A stretch of 64,000 bases of DNA. Source: Ancylostoma caninum (lineage: Eukaryota > Nematoda > Chromadorea > Rhabditida > Ancylostomatidae). Positions 1 through 13,145 of the stretch are shown here, piece after piece. A program made the position numbers and the translations under genes. The notes under the pieces were generated by a model that did no database searches, had not been told where the DNA came from, and worked only from the letters and a program-made list of their open reading frames with translations. The stretch covers positions 1,116,001 through 1,180,000 of the forward strand of contig JBAJFG010000024.1 in the NCBI GenBank assembly GCA_037903475.1, given 5' to 3'. The stretch's first letter is position 1, and each line of letters starts with the position of its first letter.

Positions 1-3000
1 CACTTGTTAATATAAATCAATAATGGTCACAAAAATCCATAATCAGTTCACAAGGACTGTTGTCCGGAAGAGTACTTATTACCTTTTGCAGAAGTGGCGC
101 GTACCTGGAAAGAGGGCGCGGCTAAGCTCTATGACTGGTCATTTTACGCAATCGGCCAATTGAAGGGTGCGTCAGCGCCGCCCACTCCAGGTGTAACGCT
201 CCACACCCCTCTGTTGAAGTTTTTTCATCAATTTTTTTGGCCCAAGCTGATTTTGCAATTAAATAAATAAGCTTAGGTTGTAAAAAAAACAAGTATAAAT
301 GAAATAAACAAATAAGCCTCTAGATTCAATGACCTTCTATAAACGAGAGCGAATTTGGCGACAATGCGCGCATATATGATGAAAAGTCAATGAAGAGCTT
401 CCCCAAAAAATATGCTCATCGATTTTCTGTGTAGCAGGCATAGCTAGTAGGCGGAGCCAGGGAGAGAGGGGGAGGTGCGTGGGAGGAAAATTAGAAGTTT
501 TGCAATGAAATGCTTAACCAATAGAAGTTCAGGAAAAAATTACTTTTGAAGTTATGAGTAAAGAGTCGAAAATACCACGAAAAATAGAGAACTGAAAAGA
601 AATTTCCAATGGATGGCTAGCGCATGTTTTTCCTAAATATCGATTAGTCATACCTCTGAGAGCAGTAATAAATCAATCAGGAGATTTTTCTTGTTTTACA
701 GGATCCATTAGCCCAATTGAGCTTAATTTTGTAACACAATACATTTGTTGTTCGATTGGCCAAGATCCACTTTTTATCGATTAACCATGGACAAAGTCGT
801 TATTGATTGGCCAAGAATCCATATTACACCACTGTCTGCTGTGCGTTCATGCTCTTTTGTTCTTACTTGTGGAAGCAGTTGACATATTGACGTCAATCGT
901 GCCCTGACGTGTATCTGGTTACAGCGGTGATTTTTCAAAGGTTATGCACCCACCAGTTCAAGTGCTTGTGACAATAGGATTACGGTATTCTGCACAATGG
1001 TGAAAAAGTGCGTGGGTCTGTGCAGGTAATATGATTCTTCCGGCGATGTGCATTGAATGGTATATTGAGTGCATATTGGGTATTTCAGCTAGAAGTTGCA
1101 AGACGAAAAATCAGCATCTGAACTCCTGATCTACCCCAGAGATCGATACCCATCTCAACGTAATAGCCAGTGTACTGATTTGCTCACAAGAACGGTGCTC
1201 TTCCCCCACCCTTCTTACTAAGGCACCCCGAAACAGCGATATTTTTGTTTTTAAAAAAAGACCGCCCTCACAAGCCCCGCCCGCCTATAAAAACCCGCCC
1301 TCGCAAGCCCCGCCCACCCGCTATCGATCCGATATCCGCGAAAAGCACGGCTATTTGCGAACGGTGCGAAGTAAACAATGTATCTGTGTATTTTTGCGGC
1401 GAACAACACTAGTGCAGAAATACTTTCGCTGTTCACACTGTACATTACAACGTCGACTGCACGCTCCGCCCACTCAAAATGCACCAGTATTGATTCGCTT
1501 CTCAGCAGTTGTCCTTTGGCTCCGCCCAGTGATAAATTACTGTTATTTTACTGGTGATTTGTTATATCAATTGCTAAACAAAGGCATAGACATTTTTAAA
1601 GGACCTACCGTACCTCTCACAATATGGTCGACCTAGGATCGTGGGTAGATACGGGCTAATCAGTTGCTGCCAAGTCTTGTCACGTGACGACTCTAACAGC
1701 GCCTTAGCCGCTTTGAGAGCTGAAGGTCTGTAAAGGGAAATCGATTTATTGATTAACTGCAGCGTTTTGTATACTGAACACGAGATGTTGTAGAGTATGA
1801 AAAGGCTGGAAGAGTTATATCTCAAAAGTAGAGAACACAGCACCAAATCTGATCAAATCGAATCTCTCTGATTTTTCTGACAAAAAATCAATATCTATAT
1901 ACTCTAATATATTCCAGTGCCACCTAAGGAATTATTGATTGGTTACGATATTTGATTCTGCGGGGCTAGTGACAGTGGTGGAAAACTTTCAAGTTCTAGG
2001 TCTTGTTTATTTTTATTATATAAAGTCAAGGTGATCCCATTTTCAAGTAATATTTTAAGGGAAAGGTCCCAACGGGAAAAATCTATTTTCCGCTCAGAGA
2101 CTGGCAAATCATGCAGTAACATAGATCATTGGACAGTTATCCTGAGTTCGGCGTCAGATTCTCAGAGTCCCTGCAGAGAGAAACGGAGGCGACTGATCCA
2201 ATTTCAACACACTTTGAATTTTTGGTAATGAAACACCAGGTGTTGAGGAAAAGTAGGTAAAAACTAAGGGGAAGAATGAATGATTGGAGGAAAATTTGAG
2301 AAAAAACAAGTGAAACTACATCTGTGTATCTCAACGTATCTTCGTGCTAGTATGTATTATTTACACATTCACTAATCAAGTAACTTCTGCTTGTGACTGA
2401 TCGATTCATCGACTTATCGATCACTTACAACTACAAATGTCCTTGATTATGAATATTTTCAATTATATTCTTACTTTTCATTCTTTTTTCCGAGAAGGGG
2501 ATTTTGTTGTATGTGCACAATTTTACCTTCGAACCCGACTAAAGTGTCGAATATTCGAACGATCGGTGAGTATTCGAAGGACTCAATCTGCTGAATAAAT
2601 CGTTCAATTCTTGAATCATGAGTGAAACATTGTGCGAATCTTTAGGTGAAGAGAAAAATGCAGGCCCAGGAGCATGAGCGAGGGTGGTTTCCAATCTTTG
2701 AACAATCGAATATTCGAAATTCGGTTTGAATGGTTACGTCGTTTCTCGAGACACTCATTAAATTAGTAGATTTTGTGGCATTTTCATTGAAAACTCCTCT
2801 AGTCTATTGTCAGACATAGTGTGGACTAGGATTAAGGATGACCCTTTCGCTTTATCATCAACGAGTAAAATTCCTTTGAAACTGTAGGAACCAAGAAAAT
2901 ATTAGAAATTAAAAATTTGGTGGAAATTTGACCATTTTCAGCTTACTGCCTACTTCTTCACCCAACAGAACCAATACAGTACTTCCAGGGTTATACAGTA

Positions 3001-4741
3001 ACCTAGGAAAAGCCAACTTGGGCAATAAAATAGATTAAAATTACCTTGCTGGTAGGGACAGAAAACGATGCGTGGCAGGCGACATTTCGACACACACGAG
3101 CAGCACAGAACTCAACGTGTAACGTCAGCTCAGCGACGTGTGCTCGAGTTGAGTACTCAAATCCAGGCGCGACAGATAAGATTGCGCAGGTAAACGCGAC
3201 GAAAGATCAATTTTACCTGGATCGAATGATCGAACGTCCGATCACTTGATGATTTCTTTGAAATTATGTTTGAAATTTCAACAGCTTTGGAAACTTGCAC
3301 AGGCTTCTTTCTGCGATTTTTCTTCGGATGTGGAGCGTTGTACCTCGAAAGGATGCTATGCGGTCGAACTCTGCGGTTGGTCAACTCATTAAACTAGCCA
3401 ATCACAGAGCCCAATCATGCCGCCCACTCCAGATGCAACGCTTCACACCTGTTTCCTTCCAAAATCGATTGTATAGAATGCGGTGTAGTTCGTTTTTCCG
3501 TGTCCACTATAAGCCCCGCCCAGCATAGAAAAACGACCAAATTATCAATAAATCGCATTTACCACTTTTTTAGCTGCCACATTTCATTTTCTGCTGACGT
3601 TATGTCACGCATCTTAACATATGCAAAGAGTAGGCAAGTAAATAAATGAACAAACAAGTAAATAAATAATGCCGTCGAGCGCTTTTATCCATATTGCCGG
3701 GGGATATGGAAAATTTACAGATCACTGAAGATTTTCTAGAAAGCGCAAAAATACCAACGTATGCTGTAGGTCTCCCACAATTGCCCAAGCATTTTATTTA
3801 CTTCACATGTTTATTTACATAATTTGCGGGCCATTCTGCTGAATAACTGCTTTTCAAAAAGTGCATCGCTATACAACCAGCAGTTAAACTTATCGGCGAA
3901 AATTTTATCAGAATTCTTGAGGGGACTGGCTCTTGAGGAGATTTTTCGTCAGCAGTTGTGGTAATAGTGTGCGATTACTCAGTATGTAGATGTTCCTAAT
4001 AGAACACACTTTTTTTACTTAAATGCACATGTTCCTTGAAATATGCGTGTTTCTACGAGAAGCATAGAATTATCAAAGCAATAGCGACTTTCCTTGAAAT
4101 CGCAAGATCACCTGCCGTTCACGTGACTTAGCTGGAATCTTCAAGCATCAAGCAGCAACTGTTATGATTGCAAAACTTCGTAGATGTAACCGTTATATTT
4201 GTGTCATAATTTTTCTTGACACGGTACTTCCGCAGAACCATGACATAGGTGCATCTAACATGGATAATGCACATTACCTGAATATAAATGCTAAAGTCAC
4301 TTCTATCTCAACAGAGAATTTTTTGGCTAATTTTTCTGTGATAAGTTGATCTTTCCTGTCTAATTTCTGTCCATGGACATCAGACATGGGGAAATACCTT
4401 GTAAAATTAAGAAAACGTGGAATTTCGTCAGGCTACAAAGCCATTTTTGCTGAAAGCATCAAACTTTCACTAACAATCGTTTACCAAAGATCAGGGTCAG
4501 TGCTGCGTCGTGCGTCCGTGCGTCCCCTGCGTCTATCCCTCGGACGAACATACACACCCAGTCTGCATAGCAGTGAAGCCCTTTAGCCTCAACTTATTGG
4601 CCACGACTCGTTGGCCCCGGTTATCACTTGCAAGGACTGCTGTTCCACGGTACCACTATGCTGAAGAACTCTGGATGAAACAGGGATTTTCAACTCGAAA
4701 AATCCTTAACTTTCCTGGAGAACGTTTAGCGTATACGGAAG
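1..4741. other. Gene-free stretch
   Basis: No exon chain with splice sites and recognisable protein similarity was found on either strand. All open frames are under 100 codons and look random. GC-rich blocks near 1260-1330 and 3490-3540 share short strings (CCCCGCCC, CCTATAAAAACCCGCCC and similar) and look like eroded repeats. The sequence around 3046-3250 is unusually CpG-rich for its surroundings but shows no clear ends. Confidence 0.5.
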
Positions 4742-4914
4742 TGAAACCCTAAACGGCCATGTACAAGGGGCGGGACCGCGATGCTGCTATCCTGGGCGGA
4801 GACACAGGGGCTCTGCATGCTGGCTCTGGTTGCGTACTTCTGCCGGCAGCAAAGAACTCGAGTGCCTCGCCGCGCCGCGTTCCCGCCCCTTGCACACGGC
4901 CGTTTGGAGTTCCT
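4742..4914. mobile_element. Short inverted-repeat element (GGGCGGGACCGCG family), copy 1
   Basis: The left arm carries AAGGGGCGGGACCGCG and the right arm carries its imperfect complement ending in CCGTTTGGAGTTCC. The arms are about 40 bp with a unique centre. A second copy with the same arms lies at 13828-14000, so this is a dispersed MITE-like family and not a chance hairpin. No coding capacity. Confidence 0.7.
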
Positions 4915-5107
4915 TGTGGGTTAGGTCACTGAAATTCAGACAAATCACGAGATTACTGTATTTCTATAGTTCATGAAAATAATTACTGTAAGCTACCATA
5001 CTGTTTGGTAGTTCGCTGAATTGCGGAGATACAAAATCAACGCTACGAGGCACACAACGAATGCTGCATCAGTAACGCGCAGCGGTGCAGATCTAGAAAA
5101 TTCAACT

Positions 5108-5615
5108 CAACATGGTACGAGAACTGGTCCCCATCGATATACGGAGCTCAGAATGTCTGCGATACACTTCTATTGGCATTAGTGCGTGTTGAGAAACATC
5201 TAGATAGAAAGGGTGAAAAAATGGAAGAAAAGGGTCCAGATGGTTTTCGGACACATATACTTACCACCCACGCGCGTCAGGCCCCGGTAAACACTATAGG
5301 AAGCCGCTGTTTCCGGTCATTTTCCAGGAAGGACAATTTAGCTTCGAGCTAAGGTGATTATTGACGTGCTAAAGGGTGTGAGGATTTTTCCAAATTCAAA
5401 AGGGCAAAAAGGCCTAACGCTGCGCGTACGGGTGGTAAGTGTCCGTAGACGGTCTCCAGTTCTTGCACGATAATTTCATCTCCCATGCTGCCTTGCACCT
5501 GCCATATGTTTTGTTAGTCTTCTGGTGAGGAATCCATTTCTCATGCTGAAAATGGAATGTAGGAGAAATCAAGACGGGATTCAGGTGCGGAGCCTGCCTG
5601 GGGACCAGTTCTCGC
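5108..5615. repeat. Inverted-repeat element of about 510 bp
   Basis: The left end contains CGAGAACTGGTCCCC and the right end contains the reverse complement GGGGACCAGTTCTCG about 450 bp away. A second inner pair around the string CTTACCACCC also appears in both halves. This resembles a degraded MITE. Target duplication is not obvious. Confidence 0.5.
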
Positions 5616-6508
5616 ACATGTGTTCAGTTAAGGAAAACAAAGATATCGCAGGAACAAATCCATAAAACTAACAATTCTTCTTTCATGTATGTATTATATA
5701 CCCATTGTGGCATATTCAAAGAATAAGGCTATAACAAATGTTCACCAGTAAACCCATACAGCACATTGTTGGTGACAGCTGCACGTGCGTGGGTTGTACT
5801 GCTCCCATTGTCAAACCTACTGCTTTCACTGTGGTAAGTGTAATTTGACGTGACATGTGGGAGATTCCCAGGTATCAGGAGGATCTGAATTATGGGGCAT
5901 CGCGCTACTATGACTCAGCAAGCCCATGGCGTCATGTCGTCAAGCGACAGAAAAAAAGTATAGAAGCAGCTGATTCTTGTGCTCTAATGCACGAAAGTAC
6001 CGGTTTCTGAAAGAACAAATTTACAATTTTCACAAATTTCCCGAACAGTGGTTTTTTTTCTATAGTATAACCTTCAGAATCATGATGACCTGAGCTTCAA
6101 AATGTCTTATCGGGTTGGTTTTTGTTCTGACGCACAACTGCAGAAAACTGATCCTCGGCGTTGTAATATGAGAGTTCTTCAAAGAGTTCCGAGAGCAAGG
6201 CTACACAAAACAACAAGAGCTTCACTCTTTCTTGATGGTATACGACCGGAAAACTCGTCCATTCTTGACCCAGAGATGCGACTGGTACTAATATTTTGAG
6301 AGTTTTAGGCTGGACGGCTTCACTGTAAGGTCGACATTGGATTTTTGAACACAATCGAATTTTTGTCCATAACTATGCAGAGACATTGATCTAGTGCTAG
6401 TGGAGGTGCCGGACAACTGCAACAAATGCGATAGCTCGTCCTGCCAGATACTCTCCTTGGCTTGGAATGATATAAATGCAGGGTTCGGAGTAAGTCAAGT
6501 ACAAAGGA

Positions 6509-6511
<3 letters not shown>

Positions 6512-6552
<41 letters not shown>
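6512..6552. repeat. GA dinucleotide microsatellite
   Basis: About 19 consecutive GA units followed by a slightly interrupted GGAGAGAGAT tail. It lies in the gene-free 5.6-6.9 kb interval, where nothing else was recognised. Confidence 0.95.
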
Positions 6553-6903
6553 TCTACCTCTTCATTGCCTTAGTTTTATGCTATTTTACTTATAATTTTG
6601 TGCCAAAGTCTATTTATATACATATTAACTGATTAAATTATTAATTAATTCATTTATTCATTCATTCGTCCCCTCACCCACAAATACTAGAATATGGCGA
6701 AGTCGCTGTGAGACTTTATGGTTTCCGGATAAAATAGCTAACTACTCGCTTGTGAAAATTGGAAAAATAGAGATTCCCAGGAAATATTCCAAGATTACCA
6801 AAAAATTGTGATCTCATCCAAGAATTTTGAAGAGAACTTCAGAGAAATAATCTTTTTTCAAGGAATACGAAGTATGGTCTATTAGCTCAAGGACGGCACA
6901 TGG

Positions 6904-7107
6904 TACCACTTTGTCTGTAATTGCGACCGCACTGGTTCCATCGATGGGAGGACGCTGCAGGATGTTTCTGGAAAGCTATTTTAGTAAATAGCAGTAGGTA
7001 AACTTCAAAATGGAAGGAATCACACCAAAAACATGTCAAAAAGGGTAAAAGCCCGATCAGTTGGGCGATGCAGTGATAAGGTCGTGATTGCAGACAAAGT
7101 CACACCA
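6904..7107. mobile_element. MITE with CTTTGTCTGCAAT terminal repeats, copy 1
   Basis: The left end reads ACTTTGTCTGTAATTGCG. The right end reads GTGATTGCAGACAAAGT, its imperfect reverse complement. The same terminal motif bounds an element in an intron of the MFSD8-like gene (about 15152-15415), and a solitary end is seen near 35719, so this is a repeated family. The interior is non-coding. Confidence 0.65.
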
Positions 7108-7155
7108 AGAGCCCTCCCTGTGCTAATAGACTGTGTCCAAAATAACAGTTTGGCT

Positions 7156-7296
7156 GGGATTCATGAACGCATAATCGAACTAAACCAGGTTAGCAAACCA
7201 ACTTTTGCTTCCTGCGTCTCTTAGCATTATGTATTCTATACGATAACCAATCACATTAGCCATCGTTGGCTTGCTTGATCATACTTTCATGAATCC
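7156..7296. mobile_element. MITE with GGGATTCATGAA ends, copy 1
   Basis: About 140 bp beginning GGGATTCATGAA and ending with the reverse complement TTCATGAATCC. The interior shares AGCAAACCAACTTTTGC and ACGATAACCAATCACA with the better preserved copy inside the kinesin gene (54098-54240). Non-coding. Confidence 0.75.
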
Positions 7297-8920
7297 TCCC
7301 GAACTAGGAGCAGTAGGCGTAGGAGGAGCCTAAATATTGAAAGGACGAGTGGTCTCAAAAATAACAATTATGACAGTGAAAGCTCCACTGCAAACGACCC
7401 TCCTATTAATAAAATTGTGTACCCTCCCGAGATAACAGCTGTACCAGGCTTTTTTCTTTTCAAGAAAAAAAGTTCGCGGGCATCGGTTGTGTCTGCACGC
7501 GCGGAAGTGGCATGTCAATTCTCGGAAAAGCTCATAGTATACATAAATCATATACCTGATCCAAAATTATGATTATATTGTACACCCTTCCTTGCATTTT
7601 GACAAAGCCCATGAAATGTTTACGACATAAGAATCGAGGAGTAGCGCTTGAGAAGTCATACTGTTCACGGACAGCTGGTCTCGTTTAGCGGAAAACTGGT
7701 ACTGGTATATTAAGGACATATCGTTCAACAAGAGAGCGGGGAGTATTATCGATTTCTAATCAAATATCCACTCAATGATTATTTTATGTATGAAATAATA
7801 ATATAATATATAACATAATAATATTAATATTAGAATGGTGCATAAATAATGCGGCTTTTTTCACAGCTTCTTTTCTCGTATAGAATTGGTTTTTCTCCGA
7901 TGGTTTTTTCATGGAAATATTCATTTTTTCTCATTCATCAAAAGTGTTATCGGAAATAGTATCCACAATCGCCATCATATGTTCTATCACTTCGCGAAAT
8001 CTTGAAATGTAGCGCAGGCATTTTAGGATCTCACCAAACCTTTTGGCGAAGGAACAATCAGCGAAGTCAAGGTGAAAGATTATCCATTTTCGTAAGACGC
8101 GAGCTCCACAAGTGAAGAAAGAAGAAAACGACGATCAAGTTCTAAGCACCAAGGATTTTGAAGGTCGGGGAAGAGGACGAAAAAAGTTGACAGCCTGGCA
8201 GAAGGCTCCGATGTGAATCATTTAAAAATCGTTCCCCTTCTCAAAAAGCTCCGAAAAGCGCGGAGATTGACTGAATGGGCTCCATAAACTGTGAATGAGA
8301 ATAAGGATTTCCACTGATTTTTTGCAACGAAACGAGCGGAGTTCACTTCTGAAGAATCTCGCCAAGAGAACGTCCTTCTCTCGCACAGCTGCCAAAAGTT
8401 CCTGGTCGTCGAAATTTGATCGGAGCTCTTCCTTCTTCATCTCTGAGGATTGCACCGCCCTGTTTCAACTACCTCAACTTACTTCAACTTGAGTTTGCTC
8501 ATTGTTATTTGGCAAAAATTTCGTTGAGATCGCGAATTGACAATGATGCATTTCAACTTTTCCCGGATTGCAGGGCAGGCGATGGTGAATGTGGGTAGAA
8601 TTTTCGAGAGCATCCCCATTAAATGAAAGAAGAACCTTGTTGTCTTGAAGAAACCATTTGAAAAGCTTCAATTTCTGACGAAAAAGGAAGTCTCGAAAAA
8701 TGAAGTCTCGCTCTAATTATGCACTAACCTAATATACATAATATGATGCAATACAATAATATTATATAATATAATATAACGCAATATGTGTAATATGACA
8801 TACATAATATAATATAATACCGATACTGTCATAATATATGATAATATAAATAATATGGTACGGAACATTTCATTGAATATACATTTACATAGAATTTAAT
8901 GGTAATAATAATATAATATA
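7297..8920. other. Gene-free AT-rich stretch
   Basis: No gene was recognised. Long runs of degenerate AATAT/ATAAT repeats occupy about 7785-7835 and 8730-8915. Open frames on both strands near 8220-8670 overlap each other and show neither splice structure nor recognisable similarity. Confidence 0.5.
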
Positions 8921-9185
8921 CAGTGGACGTCAATGACTCAAGAAGCACGCCGCGCGACCGCGCCGCCCGCGTCGTAAACGATGTTTTCTGCTGCTGTTAT
9001 TGCCATACATATCTAGAGCTGTGTCGTCTTTTCACCCTGATTTCAAGGATTTTTGACCAAATCGGGAGGAAAGAGACTAGAAATAGCATTCCGGCAGTAG
9101 ATGACACCGGTGCCGGCGCGCGCGGCGCGGTTGCGCTGCGTCCTTCTCGAGGCCGCAGCTGGGCCACCGCCATTGCCGTATACTG
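8921..9185. mobile_element. TA-flanked CAGTG MITE (Tc1/mariner-like), copy 1
   Basis: Starts TA|CAGTGGACGTCAATG and ends near a complementary CATTGCCGTATACTGTA. The arms carry GC-rich strings (GCGCGACCGCGCC) shared with three further copies at 35839-36114, 44541-44666 and 46727-46960. TA flanks with CAGTG termini fit a Tc1/mariner-mobilised MITE. That assignment is inferred from the ends only, as no transposase is present. Confidence 0.75.
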
Positions 9186-10021
9186 TACATGTGATACTTA
9201 TCTAGATTCAAAACTTCGAGAAGGTGTAGTGTGAAGGCGAAAATAACGTAGTTAACGCTCCCAACTCTCAAAATTTTTCCTCGAAAAATCGCTGATTTTA
9301 GCCGGACCATAAAAACAGCCGGAGTGCCCGTTTCCGGAGAGGGAAGTATTTCACAGTGTAGAATGTCGTAGATCCATATTAGCCACAGTATAGCAAATTC
9401 AAGCAACCAAGAAATTCTACACATTTGAGAAGTACGTGGAACAAATACAACTACGGATCAAGACCTAGGTCATACTCCGCAAAAGTGCAAGAAAAAAGCC
9501 CGTCGAGTACAGAATGAGGTCCGCGATAGTACGTAGGCGCACGGGCAGGCGCCGAGGCTGTGATCAAGGCGGCAAATCATGATCGGCTCGTTGATCAACA
9601 GCTCACATCAGCGAGGCGTCGGGTGACTGAAAAATGCCTGAGCCGTGGAGAGAGCAGGCGAATCGCCGACGCGCAGATCACCGCAGGCGTTGTCGTGTTA
9701 AACTTCACCCACGCGCCAGCCGCCGGGGAAGAGCCGCCGTTTGCGTGCTAAACAGGCCGTAAATGTTTTCGGATACACAGCATCCGTGTACCTGAGCCAG
9801 CAGGTAACTGCCCAGGGGGTCCTGGTACGAGGTAGGTGGGTATAGGCGATATGGCTCGCTTGTGCAGGTATACTATATAAACTGACTATATTATATAAAC
9901 ATATGCTATATATAGTATATAAACAGGTATACTATATAAGCTGGCCGTACTTTCCAGAAATATGAGGTTTTAAAAAATAAAGAGAAATTCCTGAAAATTC
10001 TCCAGCCATAGAGCATTGCTT

Positions 10022-10324
10022 GAATGGCGGATGTAGGGGGGGAGCGGGAAGGGGGCGCCCCCTTTCGAGAAGGGATCGTCGAATTTTTTTCGAAATTAGT
10101 TACGAAACGTTCTCTTAGTTAATTTTTAATTGTTTACTTTTACTAGTTTTTTCATAAAATTATTTTTAACCAGTTAGATAGTTAGTTATAGTAGAGTTGA
10201 GATAGTATAGTATATAATAGTTGAGATTAGTACCTTTAGTAATTTCTTCCATCCGAGTCCCTAAGTTGAGTCTCCACTCTTTGCCCCCCCCCCCCCCCGC
10301 CCCCCACTTTCTGCGTTCACCACT
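10022..10324. mobile_element. Diverged hAT-like MITE (GGCGGAYG ends)
   Basis: The left end GAATGGCGGATGTAGGGG and right end CTGCGTTCACCACTA are diverged versions of the termini of the well-preserved element at 42776-43042. The right part holds a long C run near 10284-10310, matching the C-rich right half of that copy. The element is older and its target duplication is no longer clear. Confidence 0.5.
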
Positions 10325-10796
10325 ACTATCATCGTAGTAAAAATCAGAGGATATGCCGAGTTATATGGATCTGGATCAATCCTGGCGAGTAGATGATTCC
10401 TGTCTGAGTTCATACTGACCGACGGGACTAAGGTGGGGGTGAGGAGGGAGAGAGGGAAGGAGTCCGTGAGTCATTTTCCGAGCCAGGCCTTCTTAGTTAC
10501 TTTTTATTTATTTTTTTATCGAAGGTACAGCTCAACAAAGATTGCTACGATGCAAAAATACCATACCTTTGCCGGCTGACCGAGGCACCAGGAAACGCAT
10601 AGCGGGCTGACCGGGCACTGAAGGAGAGCGGACCGCGCACATTTACCGAGCAAGTACCGTGGTCAACACGATACAATTGTCTGAGGACATGGAGGCCACA
10701 AAATAGATTTTTTTAGGTCGCACACATTCTAGCTTGTTAGTCTTGCGGGGTTTTGGCTGTGTTGACATGAATGGTGCCAGAAAGGGAGGCGGTCAA

Positions 10797-10985
10797 GACG
10801 TATAGTCCTTGTCGAAAAGATAGACGGATTGCGCGTGCGGCTTCATAGCGTTGCGGCAGTAAGATCGTGGCGGGACCTAGCGGACCCTCTCACTTGAAGC
10901 ATGCTCTCTCCGCATCCATCGTCAAGGTCGCGGCGCGATTCTGCAGCTACGGAATCCGTCTATCTTTTTGAGAAGGACTATACGT
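10797..10985. repeat. Near-complete hairpin (foldback) element
   Basis: The left arm starts ACGTATAGTCCTTGTCGAAA and the right arm is the near-exact reverse complement ending GAAGGACTATACGT. The arms extend about 40-50 bp around a GC-rich centre. It lies immediately upstream of the SINE array. The 10.3-10.8 kb interval before it holds nothing recognisable. Confidence 0.75.
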
Positions 10986-11007
10986 CGCTACACGACCGCG
11001 CCGTACT

Positions 11008-12600
11008 ATAGTACGCTTCCTAATGATCTAAGCCTAATCCTATGCTTAAGCATCGGTTCAAGCCTAGGATTCACAGGAGTGCCCCCCATCCCCAACTTCC
11101 TTTTCACCAATTTCTGGGATAAATCACAGCGTTGTATGCTCAACGCGTGCTCGCATAGCTCAGTGGGTTAAGCGAATGATCGACGTTGTGATGGGTCAGG
11201 GGATCGAATCCTGCCCTGTGCCCCCGTTTTGCAAATACATATAGTATGCTGCCTACGACTGCTGCAGTTATCTAACAAACTCCAACATAAAAAGTAGCCC
11301 GGATGGCTCAGCGGTTTGAGCGGCAGATTGCAATCTGTCCCTATCGCTGGTTCCACTCCGTTGGAGATCCAGAGTTAAGTATCGCAGTGTTTGGGGTTCA
11401 CTGCTTGGAACGTCCCCCGTGATCTCCTTCGGGTAGTCCAGGAAGGCATCCGGCAACGTTTTGCATAGATTTCGAAGATAAACTACGATAAGTGTAAGTG
11501 TAAGTAATAGTGGACACCATTTGTATGTTGCATCGCGTGTGCGCATAGCTCAGTGGGCTGAGCGAATGATCGACGTCGTGGCGGTCAGGGGATCGAATCC
11601 TGTCCTGTGCCATCGTTTTGCAAATACATATAGTATGCTTCCTGATGATCTAAGCCTAATCCTATGCTTAAGCATGGGTTCAAGCCTAGGATCCACAGGA
11701 GTGCCCCCCATCTCCAACTTTCTTTTCACCAATTTCTGAGATAAATCACAGCGTTGTATGCTCAATGCGTGCTCGCATAGCTCAGTGGGTTGAGCGAATG
11801 ATCGACATCGTGACGGTCAGGGGATCGAATCCTGTCCTGTGCCATCGTTTTGCAAATACATATAGTATGCTTCCTGATGATCTAAGCCTAATCCTATGCT
11901 TAAGCATGGGTTCAAGCCTAGGATTCACAGGAGTGCCCCCCATCCCCAACTTCCTTTTCACCAATTTCTGAGATAAATCACAGCGTTGTATGCTCAATGC
12001 GTGCTCGCATAGCTCAGTGGGTTGAGCGAATGATCGACGTCGTGGCGGTCAGGGAATCGAATCCTGTCCTGTGCCATCGTTTTGCAAATACATATAGTAT
12101 GCTTCCTGATGATCTAAGCCTAATCCTATGCTTAAACATGGGTTCAAGCCTAGGATTCACAGGAGTGCCCCCCATCCCCAACTTCCTTTTCACCAATTTC
12201 TGAGATAAATCACCGCGTTGTATGCTCAACGCGTGCTCGCATAGCTCAGTGGGTTAAGCGAATGATCGACGTTGTGATGGGTCAGGGGATCGAATCCTGC
12301 CCTGTGCCCCCGTTTTGCAAATACATATAGTATGCTGCCTACGACTGCTGCAGTTATCTAACAAACTCCAACATAAAAAGTAGCCCGGATGGCTCAGTGG
12401 TTTGAGCGGCAGATTGCAATCTGTTCCTATCGCTGGTTCCACTCCGTTGGAGATCCAGTGTTAAGTATCGCAGTGTTTGGGGTTCACTGCTTGGAACGTC
12501 CCCCGTGATCTCCTTCGGGTAGTCCAGGAAGGCATCCGGCAATGTTTTGCATAGATTTCGAAGATAAACTACGATAAGTGTAAGTGTAAGTAATAGTAAT
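11008..12600. repeat. Tandem array of dimeric tRNA-derived SINE units
   Basis: Five copies of a tRNA-like head starting GCATAGCTCAGTGGG occur at about 11153, 11543, 11775, 12007 and 12239. The last four are spaced exactly 232 bp apart. Each head has a pol III box A-like TAGCTCAGTGGG and box B-like GGGATCGAATCC. After the first and last heads comes a second, different tRNA-like segment (GGATGGCTCAGYGGTTTGAG, then CGCTGGTTCCACTCCG). The interposed body, with AAGCCTAGGATTCACAGG and TTTTCACCAATTTCTG, is the same in every unit. These are SINE-type repeats: acceptor-stem pairing was not found, so they are not annotated as functional tRNA genes. Confidence 0.8.
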
Positions 12601-13145
12601 AGTGAAAGTAATAGTGAAAAACCACTTTTTCAAAGTTGAGGGAAACCGGGAGAGAGTAACTCTGCCGAAAAGGACTGCTCCGCAAAAGATAAATGAGAGC
12701 GGTAGAACTACTTCGCAATGGATATGGAACAATTTATACGGATTTCAATTATTTCTGAGGATCCCGAATTGGATGAGCTTTATTATTCAGATGGGATAAC
12801 TGAAGTGCTGTGTCCATCTATAGAAGAATAACGGCCATTTTTGTATTCGCGAAGCAGTGTACTATAGCAGAAAATGGAAGAGTTGGCTTCGCTCACTGTG
12901 TATTCAGAAATCTTTCCCCATGAAAATCACAAAAATGAAAAAACGTGAAAGTTGTGAAAATGGTCCCCTGCTTTATAGCCTTAACACATCCACTGCACTC
13001 TGTCTACTATGGACTAAAATTGTAATTTTCTTCGCTTTCTCCCAAGCTCGAGTGATTTATAGCTCATTAATACCGGGGCGCCGGAGGGTGGCGGCGGCCG
13101 GCGCCCGCCGGCGCCCATTTGTAGTGGCTGCCGGACCCGACTGTA
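12601..13145. repeat. 3' part of the SINE-bearing composite repeat, copy 1
   Basis: From about AGTGAAAAACCACTTTTTC through the GC-rich block GGCGCCGGAGGGTGGCGGCG, this segment is closely repeated at about 23500-24020. Its last 140 bp also recur in inverted orientation at about 22840-22975. Both copies contain short unrelated open frames with no recognised product. Confidence 0.8.

Noticed and set aside
4386..4752. Overlapping open frames before the first GGGCGGGACC element
   Set aside because: No splice structure or similarity; GC-rich repeat sequence produces the open frames.
11153..11225. tRNA gene candidates (heads starting GCATAGCTCAGTGGG and GGATGGCTCAG)
   Set aside because: Box A and B are recognisable, but paired acceptor stems are lacking and the sequences are embedded in repeated units, so they are SINE heads rather than functional tRNAs.
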